Positions 8,848 to 18,489 of a stretch of DNA of 64,000 nt are shown one piece after another. A model generated the notes under the pieces. That model was given only the letters and a program-made list of their open reading frames with translations. It searched no databases and was not told the origin of the DNA. The DNA comes from Bacillota bacterium (GTDB lineage Bacteria; Bacillota; Sulfobacillia; DUMF01). The DNA is taken from contig DUMF01000025.1 of the NCBI GenBank assembly GCA_012840015.1, positions 1 to 64,000 on the forward strand, read 5' to 3'. How positions within the stretch are numbered: the stretch's first letter is position 1; every line of letters begins with the position of its first letter. The position numbers and the translations under genes were made by a program.

Positions 8848-9289
8848 AAAGGATACGCTCGAACTAGGACGGAGCATAGGGCGCCTGCTCAAGGGCGGCG
8901 AAGTGATATGCCTTGCCGGGCCGCTGGGTGCGGGGAAGACTTGCCTGGCTAGAGGAATCTTGGAAGGCGCCGGGGTGCGTTCGGGGATAAGGAGCCCATC
9001 ATTCAATATCATGTATTTACACAAGGGCAGGATTCCGGTTTACCATTTTGACGTGTATAGGCTGGACGATCCTTCTGAGGCCTGGGAACTGGGCTTAGAT
9101 GAAGCGGTGGGCGGCGACGCGGCGGTTATCATCGAATGGGCGGATCGCCTGGGAGACTGGGCAAAGTCTCATCTGTACATCGAGATTTTCCCGAGAGCAG
9201 AGGAACGCCTGATACGCATCTGCGATCGTGCGGGGGCTTACCGGGAGCTTCTGGCGAGCGTGACGAAAAATGCTGACACTCGCCATTGA
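8819..9289 (+). CDS. tsaE: tRNA t6A synthesis ATPase TsaE
   Basis: ATPase partner in threonylcarbamoyl-adenosine (t6A37) synthesis. The 156-residue protein has Walker A GPLGAGKTCLARG, the SPSFNIMY switch I-like segment, HFDVYRLDDPSEAWELGLDE, and Walker B-like VIIEWADRL, all hallmarks of the YjeE family. It starts inside the end of the glycosylase gene and overlaps tsaB by 20 bases. The order tsaE-tsaB-rimI-tsaD is conserved across many Bacillota. Confidence 0.95.
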   Translation: MELEEISKSEKDTLELGRSIGRLLKGGEVICLAGPLGAGKTCLARGILEGAGVRSGIRSPSFNIMYLHKGRIPVYHFDVYRLDDPSEAWELGLDEAVGGDAAVIIEWADRLGDWAKSHLYIEIFPRAEERLIRICDRAGAYRELLASVTKNADTRH

Positions 9290-10007
9290 AACCGCTACAG
9301 TGAACTGCTCCGTGGCTCTTTTACACGGCGATAGAGTGCTTGCCGAGGAGAGTCTGGCGGTACCGCGAGTTCACTCGGTCGTCCTGATGCCCATGATAGC
9401 CCAGCTGTACCAAAGGGTGTGTGCTATTCCGCAGGAGACGGACCTCGTGGCTGTGTCGTGCGGACCGGGCTCTTTTACCGGTTTGAGAATCGGAATAGCC
9501 ACCGCCAAGGGGCTGGCGTATGCGTGGAACAAACCGTGTGTCGCGGTGGGTACTTTGGACGGGCTCGCGATGCAAGGCGGCGGATTGCGCTCCGTACGTA
9601 CCGTACTGGCCGTGCTGAAGGCAAGGCAGGGGGAATTGTACTACTGCCTATTCCGCCCCTCCAGTGGAATACCCCAAAAAATAGGCGAGGTTTCTGCTGG
9701 TTACCCGGAAGACATTGCGGAAGCCGTTCATGAGGCAGCCGTCCGTGAGGCCCCTGTGCTCCTGGTGGGTGATGTGGATTTGGCAGAAGGGGAGACCCTC
9801 GTGGAAGTCCTGGCGGGCCGCGGTATACCGTGCGCGGTAGCTCCGGCGTGGTTGCGGAGACCGAGAGCGGCAATTATCGGCATTCTAGGGCGCCTTCTTG
9901 CGGAAAACGGGTTGAAGACCGATGCGGCCCGGTTGAGCGCCGCTTATGTGCGAAAGAGCGAGGCGGAAATCAAATGGGAAAAGTCAAGGCCCGCGTCGCG
10001 GAAATGA
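9270..10007 (+). CDS. tsaB: tRNA t6A synthesis protein TsaB
   Basis: ASKHA-fold dimerisation partner of TsaD for t6A synthesis. The opening LTLAIETATVNCSVAL and the segment VSCGPGSFTGLRIGIATAKGLA are diagnostic. At 245 residues it has the usual size. As expected for TsaB, it lacks the metal-binding HxxxH motif found in TsaD. It overlaps both tsaE and rimI, implying translational coupling. Confidence 0.95.
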   Translation: MLTLAIETATVNCSVALLHGDRVLAEESLAVPRVHSVVLMPMIAQLYQRVCAIPQETDLVAVSCGPGSFTGLRIGIATAKGLAYAWNKPCVAVGTLDGLAMQGGGLRSVRTVLAVLKARQGELYYCLFRPSSGIPQKIGEVSAGYPEDIAEAVHEAAVREAPVLLVGDVDLAEGETLVEVLAGRGIPCAVAPAWLRRPRAAIIGILGRLLAENGLKTDAARLSAAYVRKSEAEIKWEKSRPASRK

Positions 10008-10471
10008 GGTTAAAGGACCTCGACCGCGTGCTAGAAATCGAGAAGCTTTGCTATCCAACGCCCTGGTCCAAACAATCTTTCCTAACTGAACTCGTGCAAA
10101 ACGAATATGCTCACTACATCGTGTGTCAAGTGGAAGGCAAACTGGTTGGATATGCAGGCATGTGGGTCATCCTCGACGAAGCCCACGTCACGAACGTGGC
10201 GGTACATCCCGATTACCGAGGTAAAGGCCTGGGTCGGCTTCTGATGAACGAACTCATTGAAAGAGCCAAGAGTCGCGGGGCTCGAAAAATGACCCTTGAG
10301 GTGCGGAAATCTAATACTGTAGCGCAAGGACTGTACTCATCCCTCGGTTTCGAGGCCAGGGGAATCCGTAAGGGCTACTACTCTGATACCCACGAGGACG
10401 CAATCATAATGTGGAAAGACGACCTGGGTCCGGTAGATCAGAGAAGAGTGGACGAGATCAGGTGGGCGTGA
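9974..10471 (+). CDS. rimI: Ribosomal-protein-S18-alanine N-acetyltransferase RimI
   Basis: GNAT-family N-acetyltransferase of 165 residues. The acetyl-CoA loop is VAVHPDYRGKGLGRLLM, with EIEKLCYPTPWSKQSF near the N-terminus and YSSLGFEARGIRKGYY near the C-terminus, all typical of RimI. The frame is open from 9830, but ATG 9974 gives the first beta strand (VKARVAEMRLKDLD); the ATGA at 10004 would remove that strand. It overlaps tsaB by 34 bases and precedes tsaD by 3 bases. In bacteria outside the Proteobacteria its true acetylation target is less certain. Confidence 0.9.
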   Translation: MGKVKARVAEMRLKDLDRVLEIEKLCYPTPWSKQSFLTELVQNEYAHYIVCQVEGKLVGYAGMWVILDEAHVTNVAVHPDYRGKGLGRLLMNELIERAKSRGARKMTLEVRKSNTVAQGLYSSLGFEARGIRKGYYSDTHEDAIIMWKDDLGPVDQRRVDEIRWA

Positions 10472-10474
10472 GGT

Positions 10475-11473
10475 ATGCTGGTACTCGGCATAGAGACAAG
10501 CTGTGATGACACATCGGCAGGCGTGGTGAAGGACGGACGAACGGTACTCTCAAATCTGCTTGCATCGCAGGTAGATGTGCATTCTAAATATGGAGGAGTG
10601 GTGCCGGAAATCGCTTCGCGAAAGCACCTGGAGGCGTCCGTGCCGGTAATAGACGAGGCGCTGATGCGAGCGGGCATATCCTTGCAGGACGTGGACGCGA
10701 TCTCCGTGACCATGGGGCCTGGCCTTCTGGGCGCCCTGCTGGTGGGGGTTTGTATGGCCAAGGCTCTGGCATTCGCCGGCGGGAAAAGGTTGGTGGGCAT
10801 TCATCACCTGGAGGGACATATCTACGCCAATTTCTTGACGGATGAGCCGCCAGCATTCCCGTTTTTGGCGCTGGTTGTATCGGGGGGACATACGGATTTG
10901 ATCAAGGTAACTGGCCACGGCGAATACGAAGTGGTAGGCGTGACGAGGGATGACGCTGCAGGAGAGGCATTCGACAAGGTAGCCAGGGCTTTGGGGCTTG
11001 GGTACCCGGGCGGGCCAGAACTAGAAAAGTTGGCGGCCAGAGGAGATGCAGCATCAGTTCGATTCCCTAAACCCAGGTTGGACGGGAGTGGAGGCAGATT
11101 TGACTTCAGCTTTTCCGGACTAAAAACGGCCGTATTGAGGAAACTGGCAGTTGGGGATTGCAGCAAGGAAGATATTGCGGCGGCATTCCAGCGGGCAGTG
11201 GTATCGTCGCTGGTGGAGACGACGCTCGAGGCGGCTGAAGCCACAAGAACGGGCCGGGTGGCTCTGGCGGGCGGGGTGGCGGCCAACAGCGCTTTGCGCG
11301 CTTGCATGGAGGAAGCTTGTAGAGAACGCGGCATCAGCCTGTTCGTACCGCCTAAGTCTCTATGTACCGACAATGGCGCCATGGTGGCGGCAGGAGGCCA
11401 CTACGCTCTTTTGAGCGGCCGCTCATCCGGATTAGAACTCAACGCGGTGGCGGATCTGCCCTTTGGTCCATGA
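10475..11473 (+). CDS. tsaD: tRNA N6-adenosine threonylcarbamoyltransferase TsaD
   Basis: Catalytic subunit that transfers threonylcarbamoyl to A37 of ANN-decoding tRNAs. The 332-residue protein starts with VLGIETSCDDTSAGVV, carries the metal ligands of HHLEGHIYANF (HxxxH), the LVVSGGHTDL loop and GGVAANSALR near the C-terminus. Together with tsaE and tsaB in the same overlapping run this gives three of the four t6A proteins; the carbamoyl-AMP synthase (tsaC/ywlC) is not in the window. Confidence 0.96.
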   Translation: MLVLGIETSCDDTSAGVVKDGRTVLSNLLASQVDVHSKYGGVVPEIASRKHLEASVPVIDEALMRAGISLQDVDAISVTMGPGLLGALLVGVCMAKALAFAGGKRLVGIHHLEGHIYANFLTDEPPAFPFLALVVSGGHTDLIKVTGHGEYEVVGVTRDDAAGEAFDKVARALGLGYPGGPELEKLAARGDAASVRFPKPRLDGSGGRFDFSFSGLKTAVLRKLAVGDCSKEDIAAAFQRAVVSSLVETTLEAAEATRTGRVALAGGVAANSALRACMEEACRERGISLFVPPKSLCTDNGAMVAAGGHYALLSGRSSGLELNAVADLPFGP

Positions 11474-12249
11474 GCTTGCTGGATCTCTTTTTCCTAGCGA
11501 TAACTGCGACCGGCAGCGAGGGGTTTTATTTGCTGGCCCTGCCCCTCTTGTACTGGTGTGTGAACGTAGAACTGGCCTTCGAAGTGTGTTGCGTGTTCTT
11601 GAGCTCCATGTGGTGCAATTCGACGCTGAAGGAACTGTTCCGGGTGCCGCGACCGCCGCTGAGTTCGGTCAAAGGGTGGGCTTTCCCGAGCGGTCATGCG
11701 CAGGGCACTTCCTCCTTCTGGGGTTATCTGGCCTTCTTTAGGCCTTCGGCGCTGACGTTCAAACTGTTTGCCGCAGCGATAATCGTGCTGGTGGCCATAT
11801 CCCGAGTATACTTGGGCGTTCATTGGCCTTCGGACGTGGTGGGCGGCATTGTCATCGGTCTCGGCTGGGCTTACCTTCTGAGTAGACCTGGGCGGCTTCG
11901 CGCGGGAAGGAGCGCGGCCTGGCTATGTGCCGGCGTGCTGTTATATCTGTTGTTTTCCGGAGGAGATTCGTCCGCTCCGGCGGGAGCGCTGCAGGGACTG
12001 GCGCTCGGGCACCTTGGCCAGAAGAAGTGGATCGATATGGATACTTGCGGGCCGATGACCCAGAAAGTTTGGCGTTACCTCGTAGGGCTGGGGGTGATGA
12101 GCCTAGTGTTGTTTGGGCTAAGGGCGATATTGCCTGGCTCTGTAGGGTTCCGGTTCCTACGGTACCTAGCGACCGGTTTTGGAGCGACTTTCGTTGCACC
12201 GTGGTTGTTCGTGCTTACCGGCTTGGCGAAAGCGAGGACCGGTCGCTGA
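11470..12249 (+). CDS. PAP2-family membrane phosphatase
   Basis: An integral membrane lipid phosphatase of 259 residues. The three-part PAP2 signature is complete: KELFRVPRPP (K-x6-RP type), PSGHAQG, and SRVYLGVHWPSDVVGG with the catalytic His and Asp. Several hydrophobic segments surround the motifs, with extra membrane helices in the C-terminal half. ATG 11470 overlaps the tsaD stop (ATGA); the longer upstream frame lies inside tsaD and is ignored. Likely substrates are undecaprenyl diphosphate, phosphatidic acid or phosphatidylglycerophosphate; the sequence does not distinguish them. The end overlaps a convergent gene by 35 bases. Confidence 0.88.
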   Translation: MSLLDLFFLAITATGSEGFYLLALPLLYWCVNVELAFEVCCVFLSSMWCNSTLKELFRVPRPPLSSVKGWAFPSGHAQGTSSFWGYLAFFRPSALTFKLFAAAIIVLVAISRVYLGVHWPSDVVGGIVIGLGWAYLLSRPGRLRAGRSAAWLCAGVLLYLLFSGGDSSAPAGALQGLALGHLGQKKWIDMDTCGPMTQKVWRYLVGLGVMSLVLFGLRAILPGSVGFRFLRYLATGFGATFVAPWLFVLTGLAKARTGR

Positions 12250-13642
12250 TGTCATCGACGAGCGCTTCCTCTAGCACGCGCCCTTCGACCCCTGACATCG
12301 GGATACCGAGCAAGTAAGCTATCGTAGGTGCTTCATCCGTCAGCCGGATCTCTCCGAGGCGAAGCCCCGGCCTAACGCCCGGGCCGCACATTATGAAAGC
12401 GGTTCGATATCCGGGGGTACCAGGCAAATAGCCGTGCGATCCCATCGTACCCTTGACAGTTTCCAGCATCGGGGCGTCGAGGGACTTACCGGCAGCCCAG
12501 CCCGGGGAGAGTATGACGTAGAACGATGGCTCGGGACTGGCTCCGTACTGCTTAGCTGCTTCTTCACCCGTCTTAACTTCTATTACGCCGTTGTTGGGGT
12601 TCGAAGCGATCTCTGCGAGGAGCGCCGATACCTGTTTTTTTAAGTCCCCGTCTTTCGGATCCGATAAATACACTTCCGACGTCCCACCAGAATGAAGCGC
12701 GTAGGCGCGCCAGCTCTCGATGTGTCCTTCCGCATCAGTGGTGAGGAGCCCTGCTTGCTTGAAGGCGGCGTTCAAGTTCAGCACGTATCTGGTTGAAAGA
12801 GTGCCGTGGTCTCCAGTTATCACGAAAAGCGTTTTCTCGGCGATACCCGCGGCGGTAGCGGCTTTCATGATTTCTCCCACGCGGCGGTCTTGCTGGTGCA
12901 GGCTAACTACCACCTCAGGGGCCTCCGGCCCGTACCTGTGCCGGGCAAAATCAGTCTCGTTGAGGTGGAGCATCAGCAAGTGTGGCCTGTACCGCCTAAA
13001 AATCGTAGCGGCGCCGTATGTGGCGAAATCATCCAGGGAGGGTTTGCGCCCGAGAGCGACCTGGAGACCATAACTCAGCACCAAGCGGAGCACCAGTATC
13101 GGGGTGCCGTACTTCATCGCGAGCAATAGCAGCGATTCTCCACGGTCGTTTGCTCGGATTTCCGGAACGAGGTAATCGATGCTAGCACCAGCCGTTACCG
13201 GCCAGAGTATGGCAGCAGTTGTGAATCCAGCGGCCTTCACGTGAGCCCATATGGCAGGCACTTTAAGAGCGGATGCCCACCAGTACCAATCGGGGAAAGG
13301 ATGCTTCCCCGGTTGAGGCATCATGTTGTCGACAATGCCGTGCACGCGGGGAGGTACGCCGGTTGCTATGGCGGCGTGGGAAGGATAAGTGTTCGAAGGG
13401 TAGACGCAACGGGCGGGTGCTGAAACGCCTCGTTCGACCAACGAGCCGATATTCGGGAGCTGGGCCAGCAGCTCGAGGTCCTGTTCCCTGAGAGCATCAA
13501 TGGAAATGATTATTACGTGTTGGACCCTGCCTGTGGGTAACAGAGTGGACCGGAAACAATCCCTGCTCGTGAAATGGTAGAGGACTCCCAGACAGAGGCA
13601 GATTATCAGCAGAAACGCTAGTCTCCGTCTAGCTTTCGCCAT
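12215..13642 (-). CDS. Alkaline-phosphatase-superfamily phosphodiesterase, membrane anchored
   Basis: A 475-residue type I phosphodiesterase/nucleotide pyrophosphatase-like protein. One N-terminal hydrophobic segment (about residues 8-25) would anchor it with the catalytic part outside. Metal and nucleophile motifs are visible in order: HVIIISIDALRE (Asp), YPSNTYPSHAAIATG (nucleophile Thr/Ser), LNETDFARHRYG (Asp and His), VITGDHGT (Asp, His) and GSHGYLPG (His). This set matches the ectonucleotide pyrophosphatase/phosphonoacetate hydrolase group. It is convergent with the PAP2 gene. The natural substrate cannot be told from the sequence. Confidence 0.84.
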   Translation of the reverse strand: MAKARRRLAFLLIICLCLGVLYHFTSRDCFRSTLLPTGRVQHVIIISIDALREQDLELLAQLPNIGSLVERGVSAPARCVYPSNTYPSHAAIATGVPPRVHGIVDNMMPQPGKHPFPDWYWWASALKVPAIWAHVKAAGFTTAAILWPVTAGASIDYLVPEIRANDRGESLLLLAMKYGTPILVLRLVLSYGLQVALGRKPSLDDFATYGAATIFRRYRPHLLMLHLNETDFARHRYGPEAPEVVVSLHQQDRRVGEIMKAATAAGIAEKTLFVITGDHGTLSTRYVLNLNAAFKQAGLLTTDAEGHIESWRAYALHSGGTSEVYLSDPKDGDLKKQVSALLAEIASNPNNGVIEVKTGEEAAKQYGASPEPSFYVILSPGWAAGKSLDAPMLETVKGTMGSHGYLPGTPGYRTAFIMCGPGVRPGLRLGEIRLTDEAPTIAYLLGIPMSGVEGRVLEEALVDDISDRSSLSPSR

Positions 13643-13678
13643 TTTGCCACCGCCTATGTGCTCTGGCTGTTCAGCCGT

Positions 13679-13895
13679 TCAGAGAAAATATATGCGTGAC
13701 CGGAAACTTTGAGGAAGAATGCTTGGAATTAGGCTACGGAAGTACCGGGCTTCCTCTGAGCGTAGGAGACGAAGAGCCAGCCAGTAGACTACCGGCGAAA
13801 GCCCTATGGTTATCAAACCACCGATCAGCCGTCTCGAGGTATACGCCAAGGCCAGCGGGTATGAAGCCGGTAGGCCCGGCAAGTAAGTACGCGCG
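13679..13895 (-). pseudogene. Possible C-terminal remnant of a polysaccharide flippase
   Basis: A short frame of 67 codons on the minus strand whose middle (IGGLITIGLSPVVYWLALRLLRSEEARYFRSL) reads like a final membrane helix followed by a charged cytosolic tail, as in Wzx/MurJ-type exporters. It has no plausible start and joins directly to the broken CapD-like remnant at about 13895. Interpretation as a flippase tail is tentative; what is clear is that no intact gene is present. Confidence 0.3.
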
Positions 13896-14760
13896 GAATG
13901 CTCATGAAGTACCGTTCCATCCTCGGGTCCGTGAGTATGATCGGGCCGCCGCGGCTTATCTGTTTCTTGAACAATGGTACCACGCTGCCTTGGCTACCGA
14001 GCACGTTCCCGAACCTAACGCACACTAAGACACAATTCCGGCCTGCCCGTGCTGCTTTCTCATTGGCGTCTTGTACCAGTTTTTCGCCGACGCGTTTGCT
14101 GGCTCCCATCACTGAGGTGGGGTTGACCGCTTTATCCGTGGATACGGACATCCGCGACAACTTCAATTAGGTTTAAATTGAGGAAACATTCACACACCTC
14201 GATCGCACTTTCGAAGACCCCCGTTTCGGCATGGTCCAATAACATGAGCGCTTCTGGGTCGAATTCCGCTACTTGGCGGCATCTCGAACCCTATTGAGCC
14301 TCAACAGGTCCTCCACGTCGAAGTCCTTAGCGCGATGATATCGCTGGCGGCGGCTATGAGATGACTTACGCTTGGCAGGATTTTGACCGCGAGGCCGTTT
14401 GCAGCCTTGTGCCGGGCCTTTCGTTCAAAAGCCTGATGAAGTATCGTATCCCGCCCACAAAGAACGTTGTTAAGATCCATGTGAGAAGGAGTACTGCCCG
14501 AGAAAAGCCGCCTGGCAGGAATATTGATATCACCCAAAGCCCGAGAGCAGCCAGCATGCTCGCTATCTCAATTTGAATGATTTCCCGGGCACTGGCGTAG
14601 CGCCATACCTGCCGATACAAACCCATCACTGTGAAGATCGATAATGACCAGAGGATATAGGCAGGCACCAGGGAGCGTAAGCGTTCTAGCATTTGGGGAG
14701 AAAGCTGGAACTCAAATCGTAGTGCCCAAGCCAAGACTAGACTTATTTGGACCTGGAAAC
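13896..14760 (-). pseudogene. Broken CapD/WbpM-type nucleotide-sugar 4,6-dehydratase
   Basis: Three pieces of one family appear in order on the minus strand. The N-terminal membrane part is at about 14756-14366 (AWALRFEFQLSP, LWSLSIFTVMGLYRQVWRY, YFIRLLNER). A linker lies at about 14330-14170 (DFDVEDLLRL, then EFDPEALMLLDHAETGVFE). The NAD-dependent dehydratase core is at 14166-13896 ([24 protein letters not shown], then ERYFMSIP). These match CapD-like UDP-N-acetylglucosamine dehydratases, but the Rossmann glycine motif and much of the middle are missing, stops and frame changes separate the pieces, and the C-terminus is lost. The intact enzyme would be about 600 residues. Confidence 0.8.
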
Positions 14761-14973
14761 TGTATCCTGAGTATATTTCATTGAGTTCGACCTAAACATT
14801 TCATTTCCTCCATTTTTCCTCCAGGAGGTCTGCCCTTTCAAGGGATTAGGTGCCGTAGCTGCACATGCGGTTGTTAAGAATGGTAATCGCTTAGAAATAC
14901 TCTGCCCGACCCATTTAAGCTGATAAAGGAGAAAAGAGGTATACTTGAGACAGAATGGGAGCCCTGTACGCTT
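14761..14973. other. Intergenic region upstream of the ABC operon
   Basis: About 210 bases between the polysaccharide pseudogene and the ABC transporter ATPase gene. No open frame looks coding. A promoter for the downstream operon is expected here; candidates such as TATACT near 14940 have no well-placed -35 partner, so none is claimed. Confidence 0.4.
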
Positions 14974-16002
14974 TTGGGTAATGCCGAAGTGCGAAAGGAG
15001 GAGGTTTCGCTGCAGCGGTTGCTGGAAGTTCGCGGGCTGAAGACATACTTTTTCACGTCCAGCGGGGTGCGGCCTGCGGTAGACGGGGTGACTTTTCACA
15101 TAAATAGCGGGGAGACTCTGGCCATCGTCGGTGAGTCGGGCTGCGGCAAAAGCGTGACGTCTCTCTCGATAATGAGGCTGGTTCCCGTACCTCCTGGGCG
15201 GTACATGGGCGGAGAGATCTTATTCAACGGAGAGGACCTCCTTAAGAAGTCAGAAGCAGAGATGCAGGCAATCCGAGGGAATGAAATCGCGATGATCTAC
15301 CAGGAGCCGATGACTTCCTTGAACCCCGTGTTTACGGTTGGATGGCAAATCGCTGAGGCACTTCAGCTTCATCAGAACGTCAAACCTAAAGAGGCTCTGG
15401 AGAAAGCAAAACACATGTTAGAACTCGTGGGTGTGCCCGATCCGCAGAGACGTGTACATGAATACCCCCATCAGCTTTCAGGAGGGATGAGGCAGCGCGT
15501 GATGATAGCCATGGCGCTGGCGTGCAGCCCGAGGCTGCTCATCGCGGATGAGCCGACGACAGCCTTGGATGTAACCGTGCAAGCACAGATCCTGGAGCTG
15601 CTGAAGCGATTGAAGGAAGAGCTGGGTATGGCCATTATGCTCATCACCCATGACTTGGGGGTCGTCGGGGAGATGGCGGATCGGGTAGTTGTCATGTACG
15701 CGGGCCGCGTGGTGGAGGAAGCGGGTGTATGCGATTTGTTCGAGCAGCCCTTGCATCCGTACACAGAAGGGCTCTTGACGTGCATCCCTAGGATCGATCG
15801 CCCTCGCGGGAAACTGTGCGTAATACGGGGTACTGTGGCCAATCTAGCTGAGCTTCCGAGAGGTTGCCGCTTCCATCCGAGGTGCGCGCATGCTCGAGAG
15901 ATTTGTACGCGAGAAGAGCCGAGCCTTGCCGAAAGGAACGGACGTCGTGTGGCTTGTCACTTCCCTCTAGGAGAGCAGGACAGCACTAAGAAGGTGGTCT
16001 GA
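14974..16002 (+). CDS. Dipeptide/oligopeptide-type ABC transporter ATPase, DppD/OppD-like
   Basis: First ATPase of a peptide-type importer, with Walker [11 protein letters not shown]-loop [12 protein letters not shown], signature LSGGMRQR, Walker [13 protein letters not shown] and the C-terminal oligopeptide-transporter cysteine segment [14 protein letters not shown], which in this family can bind an Fe-S cluster. The frame opens at TTG 14974. The strong ribosome site AAAGGAGGAGG (14994-15004) lies inside the frame, so the true start is probably later, perhaps TTG 15019 or an unusual CTG 15010. It overlaps the partner ATPase by a TGATG junction. Confidence 0.9.
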   Translation: MGNAEVRKEEVSLQRLLEVRGLKTYFFTSSGVRPAVDGVTFHINSGETLAIVGESGCGKSVTSLSIMRLVPVPPGRYMGGEILFNGEDLLKKSEAEMQAIRGNEIAMIYQEPMTSLNPVFTVGWQIAEALQLHQNVKPKEALEKAKHMLELVGVPDPQRRVHEYPHQLSGGMRQRVMIAMALACSPRLLIADEPTTALDVTVQAQILELLKRLKEELGMAIMLITHDLGVVGEMADRVVVMYAGRVVEEAGVCDLFEQPLHPYTEGLLTCIPRIDRPRGKLCVIRGTVANLAELPRGCRFHPRCAHAREICTREEPSLAERNGRRVACHFPLGEQDSTKKVV

Positions 16003-16967
16003 TGGATGAGTTGCTGAAAGTGGTCGGACTCAAAAAGTACTTTCCCATATATGGGGGGATCCTTTCGCGACCCAAGGCCTATGTACGTGCCTTGGACGGT
16101 GTTTCCTTCTCCATCAGAAGGGGTGAGACGTTCGGGCTGGTTGGGGAATCGGGTTGCGGGAAGACCACGACGGGGCGAGTGATACTGCGCCTCATTGAAC
16201 CTACTTCGGGCGAGGCGTTCTTCGAGGGGCGGAACCTGTTTTCGCTGAATCGATCGGATATGCGGAAGGTGCGCCGCGAGATACAGATGGTCTTTCAGGA
16301 CCCGTTCGGTTCGCTTAACCCCAGAATGACCCTGGGGGAAATAATTTCCGAGCCCTTAGAAATTTTCGGCGAGGGGAACCGCACCCAAAGGCGTGAAGCC
16401 GTAAGGGAACTTCTGCGGGTGGTGGGCCTTCAGCCAACGGATATCGACAGGTTCCCTCACGAGCTTTCGGGAGGACAAAGGCAACGGGTGGGGATAGCTC
16501 GTGCGCTGGTACTCCGTCCCAAGCTGGTCATATGCGATGAGCCTGTATCAGCCTTGGACGTGTCCATACAGTCTCAAATATTGAACCTGCTTGGCGAGCT
16601 GCAACAACGGTTTGGACTCACGTACATGTTCATTGCCCACGGCCTGAACGTCATTAAGCATGTGTCCAACCGGGTTGGGGTCATGTACCTGGGTAAACTG
16701 GTTGAGACCGCGCCTGTGGACGAGTTGTTTGCGGAACCACGGCACCCGTATACTGAGGCGCTCCTTTCGGCGATACCCATACCCGACCCCAGGAAGCGTC
16801 TGAACCGGATCGTGCTCGAAGGTGACGTACCGAGCCCTGTGAAACCTCCTTCTGGCTGTAGGTTTCATACGAGATGCCCCTTCGCCAGGCAACTTTGTAA
16901 GGAGTCAGAACCGGAAATGGTCGAAATAGGGCCTGATCGCGCGGTGGCATGCCATTTTCCCCTGTGA
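16002..16967 (+). CDS. Dipeptide/oligopeptide-type ABC transporter ATPase, DppF/OppF-like
   Basis: Second ATPase of the same importer, 321 residues, with [44 protein letters not shown] and the C-terminal [14 protein letters not shown]. The segment LRAL-type opening with ALDGVSF and [10 protein letters not shown] is typical of DppF. It is translationally coupled to the first ATPase and is followed, after 115 bases containing a short AT-rich palindrome (near 16990-17005), by two enzyme genes, then by the binding protein and permeases. This insertion of enzymes inside a transporter operon suggests they act on the imported compound. Confidence 0.92.
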   Translation: MDELLKVVGLKKYFPIYGGILSRPKAYVRALDGVSFSIRRGETFGLVGESGCGKTTTGRVILRLIEPTSGEAFFEGRNLFSLNRSDMRKVRREIQMVFQDPFGSLNPRMTLGEIISEPLEIFGEGNRTQRREAVRELLRVVGLQPTDIDRFPHELSGGQRQRVGIARALVLRPKLVICDEPVSALDVSIQSQILNLLGELQQRFGLTYMFIAHGLNVIKHVSNRVGVMYLGKLVETAPVDELFAEPRHPYTEALLSAIPIPDPRKRLNRIVLEGDVPSPVKPPSGCRFHTRCPFARQLCKESEPEMVEIGPDRAVACHFPL

Positions 16968-17082
16968 ACAGGGGGCCAAAAGGCTTGAAGGAATTCCTTT
17001 TTTCCAGCCGAAGCCAAAAAAGACTAGTCTGGCTGGGCGATCCACCAGTGCCTCTATGTGGGTTAAGTGAAGGGGGCTTAGC

Positions 17083-18489
17083 ATGTCCGTTCTGGAAGAA
17101 CTCGTAGGTTGTATCGTGAACACCGATTTCACCAAACTCGAGCCGGAAACTTTGGAGCGGGCGAGATACTGTCTCTTAGACGCTTTGGGGTGCGGTTTGC
17201 TTGGTAGCTCTCTCCCCGAGGGCCGCGCCTTAAGCTCAGCCATGCACTCTCTTTGCCCGGATGGATCGGCGCCAGTATGGGGGACGGCTATGACGCTCCC
17301 AGCAGACCAATGTGCGCTGGCGTGCGGCACTTTCTGCCACATGCGGGAACTAGACGACGTCCACTACTCCATCGTGCATCCAGGAGCGGTGTGCGTACCG
17401 GCGGCAGTAGCGGTGGCGCACACGGAAAGCCTGACCCTGGGGCAACTGCTCCGGGCATTGGTGATCGGATACGAAGTCATGGTCAGAGTATCGAAAGGAA
17501 CCAACTACATCAATCACAGGCGATTGGGATGGCATGCCACTGCGAGCTGTGGTAGCTTCGGTGCTGCCGCTGCCACAGCCAGCTTGCTTGTACTGGATGC
17601 CAGACGGTTCGCCTGGGCGCTCGGCATCGCAGGCTCCCGAACGGGTGGCACCTGGGCTTTCGCCGCTGACGGCTCGATGAGCAAAAGGCTGCACCCCGGG
17701 CTTGCCTCGCGAGACGGCGTGCTCAGCGCCTACCTCGCCAGGGCGGGCTTCACAGGACCTGTACGGGTTCTGGAGGCTGAGGACGGAGGCTTCTTCAGAG
17801 CGACGTCAGATGAATGGAATCTCGAGGAGGTGACAGCCGGCTGGGGTAAAAGCTGGGCAATCGACGAAGTGGAGTTCAAGTGGTATGCTGCCTGCAAATC
17901 GGTACACTCTCCGGTGGAGGCGGCCATGCAGATCCGGGAGAACGCGAAAAGGCGCGGGAAGCAAATAGCTCCCCTGGTGATAAGGCAGGTGACTGTTCGC
18001 GTAAACAGTACTGCTCTTTCAATGGCGGGGGGCATGTACGATCCAGCTTCCGTCGCTTCAGCCCAAATCAGCATCCCGTACGGTGTAGCTGTGGCTCTCT
18101 TGGGGGGAGAGTGCGATGAAACCGACTACACTCCGCAAAAGCTCAATGACAGTGAGATTTTTTCTTTGGCTAGCAAAGTGCGTGTAGTTGCTGATAGCGA
18201 GCTCGATGAGCTTCGTGTGAGGGAGCATAAGAGTGCCGCAGAGGTGGTTGTAACTTGGGACAACGGCGAGGAAGAGAGTTGCCGCGTTCAGGATCCCAAG
18301 GGGTCCTTGGGTCACCCGATTTCCAAGGAAATGCTCATAAGCAAGTTCTTGAGACTGGCATCGGCGGTAATCGGCACCAAGCGAGCTCGCGAACTTTGTG
18401 AGCTGGTTACCAGGGGGACTGCGGATACGGCTGTGAGACGACTCACGGCACTATTAGCGGTACCTGAAGAGATGGAGGTGAGAGATTGA
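17083..18489 (+). CDS. MmgE/PrpD family protein (possible epimerase or dehydratase)
   Basis: A 468-residue member of the MmgE/PrpD family, which includes 2-methylcitrate dehydratase, cis-aconitate decarboxylase and iminodisuccinate epimerase. Landmarks are ERARYCLLDALGCGLLG near the N-terminus, MRELDDVHYSIVHPGAVCVPAAVAVAH, the helical-core segment GWHATASCGSFGAAAA and a HPGLASRDGVLSAYLA stretch. No prpB or prpC lies nearby, so propionate metabolism is unlikely. The gene overlaps the next, a lyase of the fumarase/aspartase superfamily, and both sit inside a peptide-type ABC operon. Epimerisation of an N-substituted aspartate before cleavage is a reasonable inference. Confidence 0.83.
   Translation: MSVLEELVGCIVNTDFTKLEPETLERARYCLLDALGCGLLGSSLPEGRALSSAMHSLCPDGSAPVWGTAMTLPADQCALACGTFCHMRELDDVHYSIVHPGAVCVPAAVAVAHTESLTLGQLLRALVIGYEVMVRVSKGTNYINHRRLGWHATASCGSFGAAAATASLLVLDARRFAWALGIAGSRTGGTWAFAADGSMSKRLHPGLASRDGVLSAYLARAGFTGPVRVLEAEDGGFFRATSDEWNLEEVTAGWGKSWAIDEVEFKWYAACKSVHSPVEAAMQIRENAKRRGKQIAPLVIRQVTVRVNSTALSMAGGMYDPASVASAQISIPYGVAVALLGGECDETDYTPQKLNDSEIFSLASKVRVVADSELDELRVREHKSAAEVVVTWDNGEEESCRVQDPKGSLGHPISKEMLISKFLRLASAVIGTKRARELCELVTRGTADTAVRRLTALLAVPEEMEVRD

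Noticed and set aside
17083-18489. 2-methylcitrate dehydratase PrpD
   Set aside because: There is no prpB or prpC, and the partner gene is a C-N lyase.
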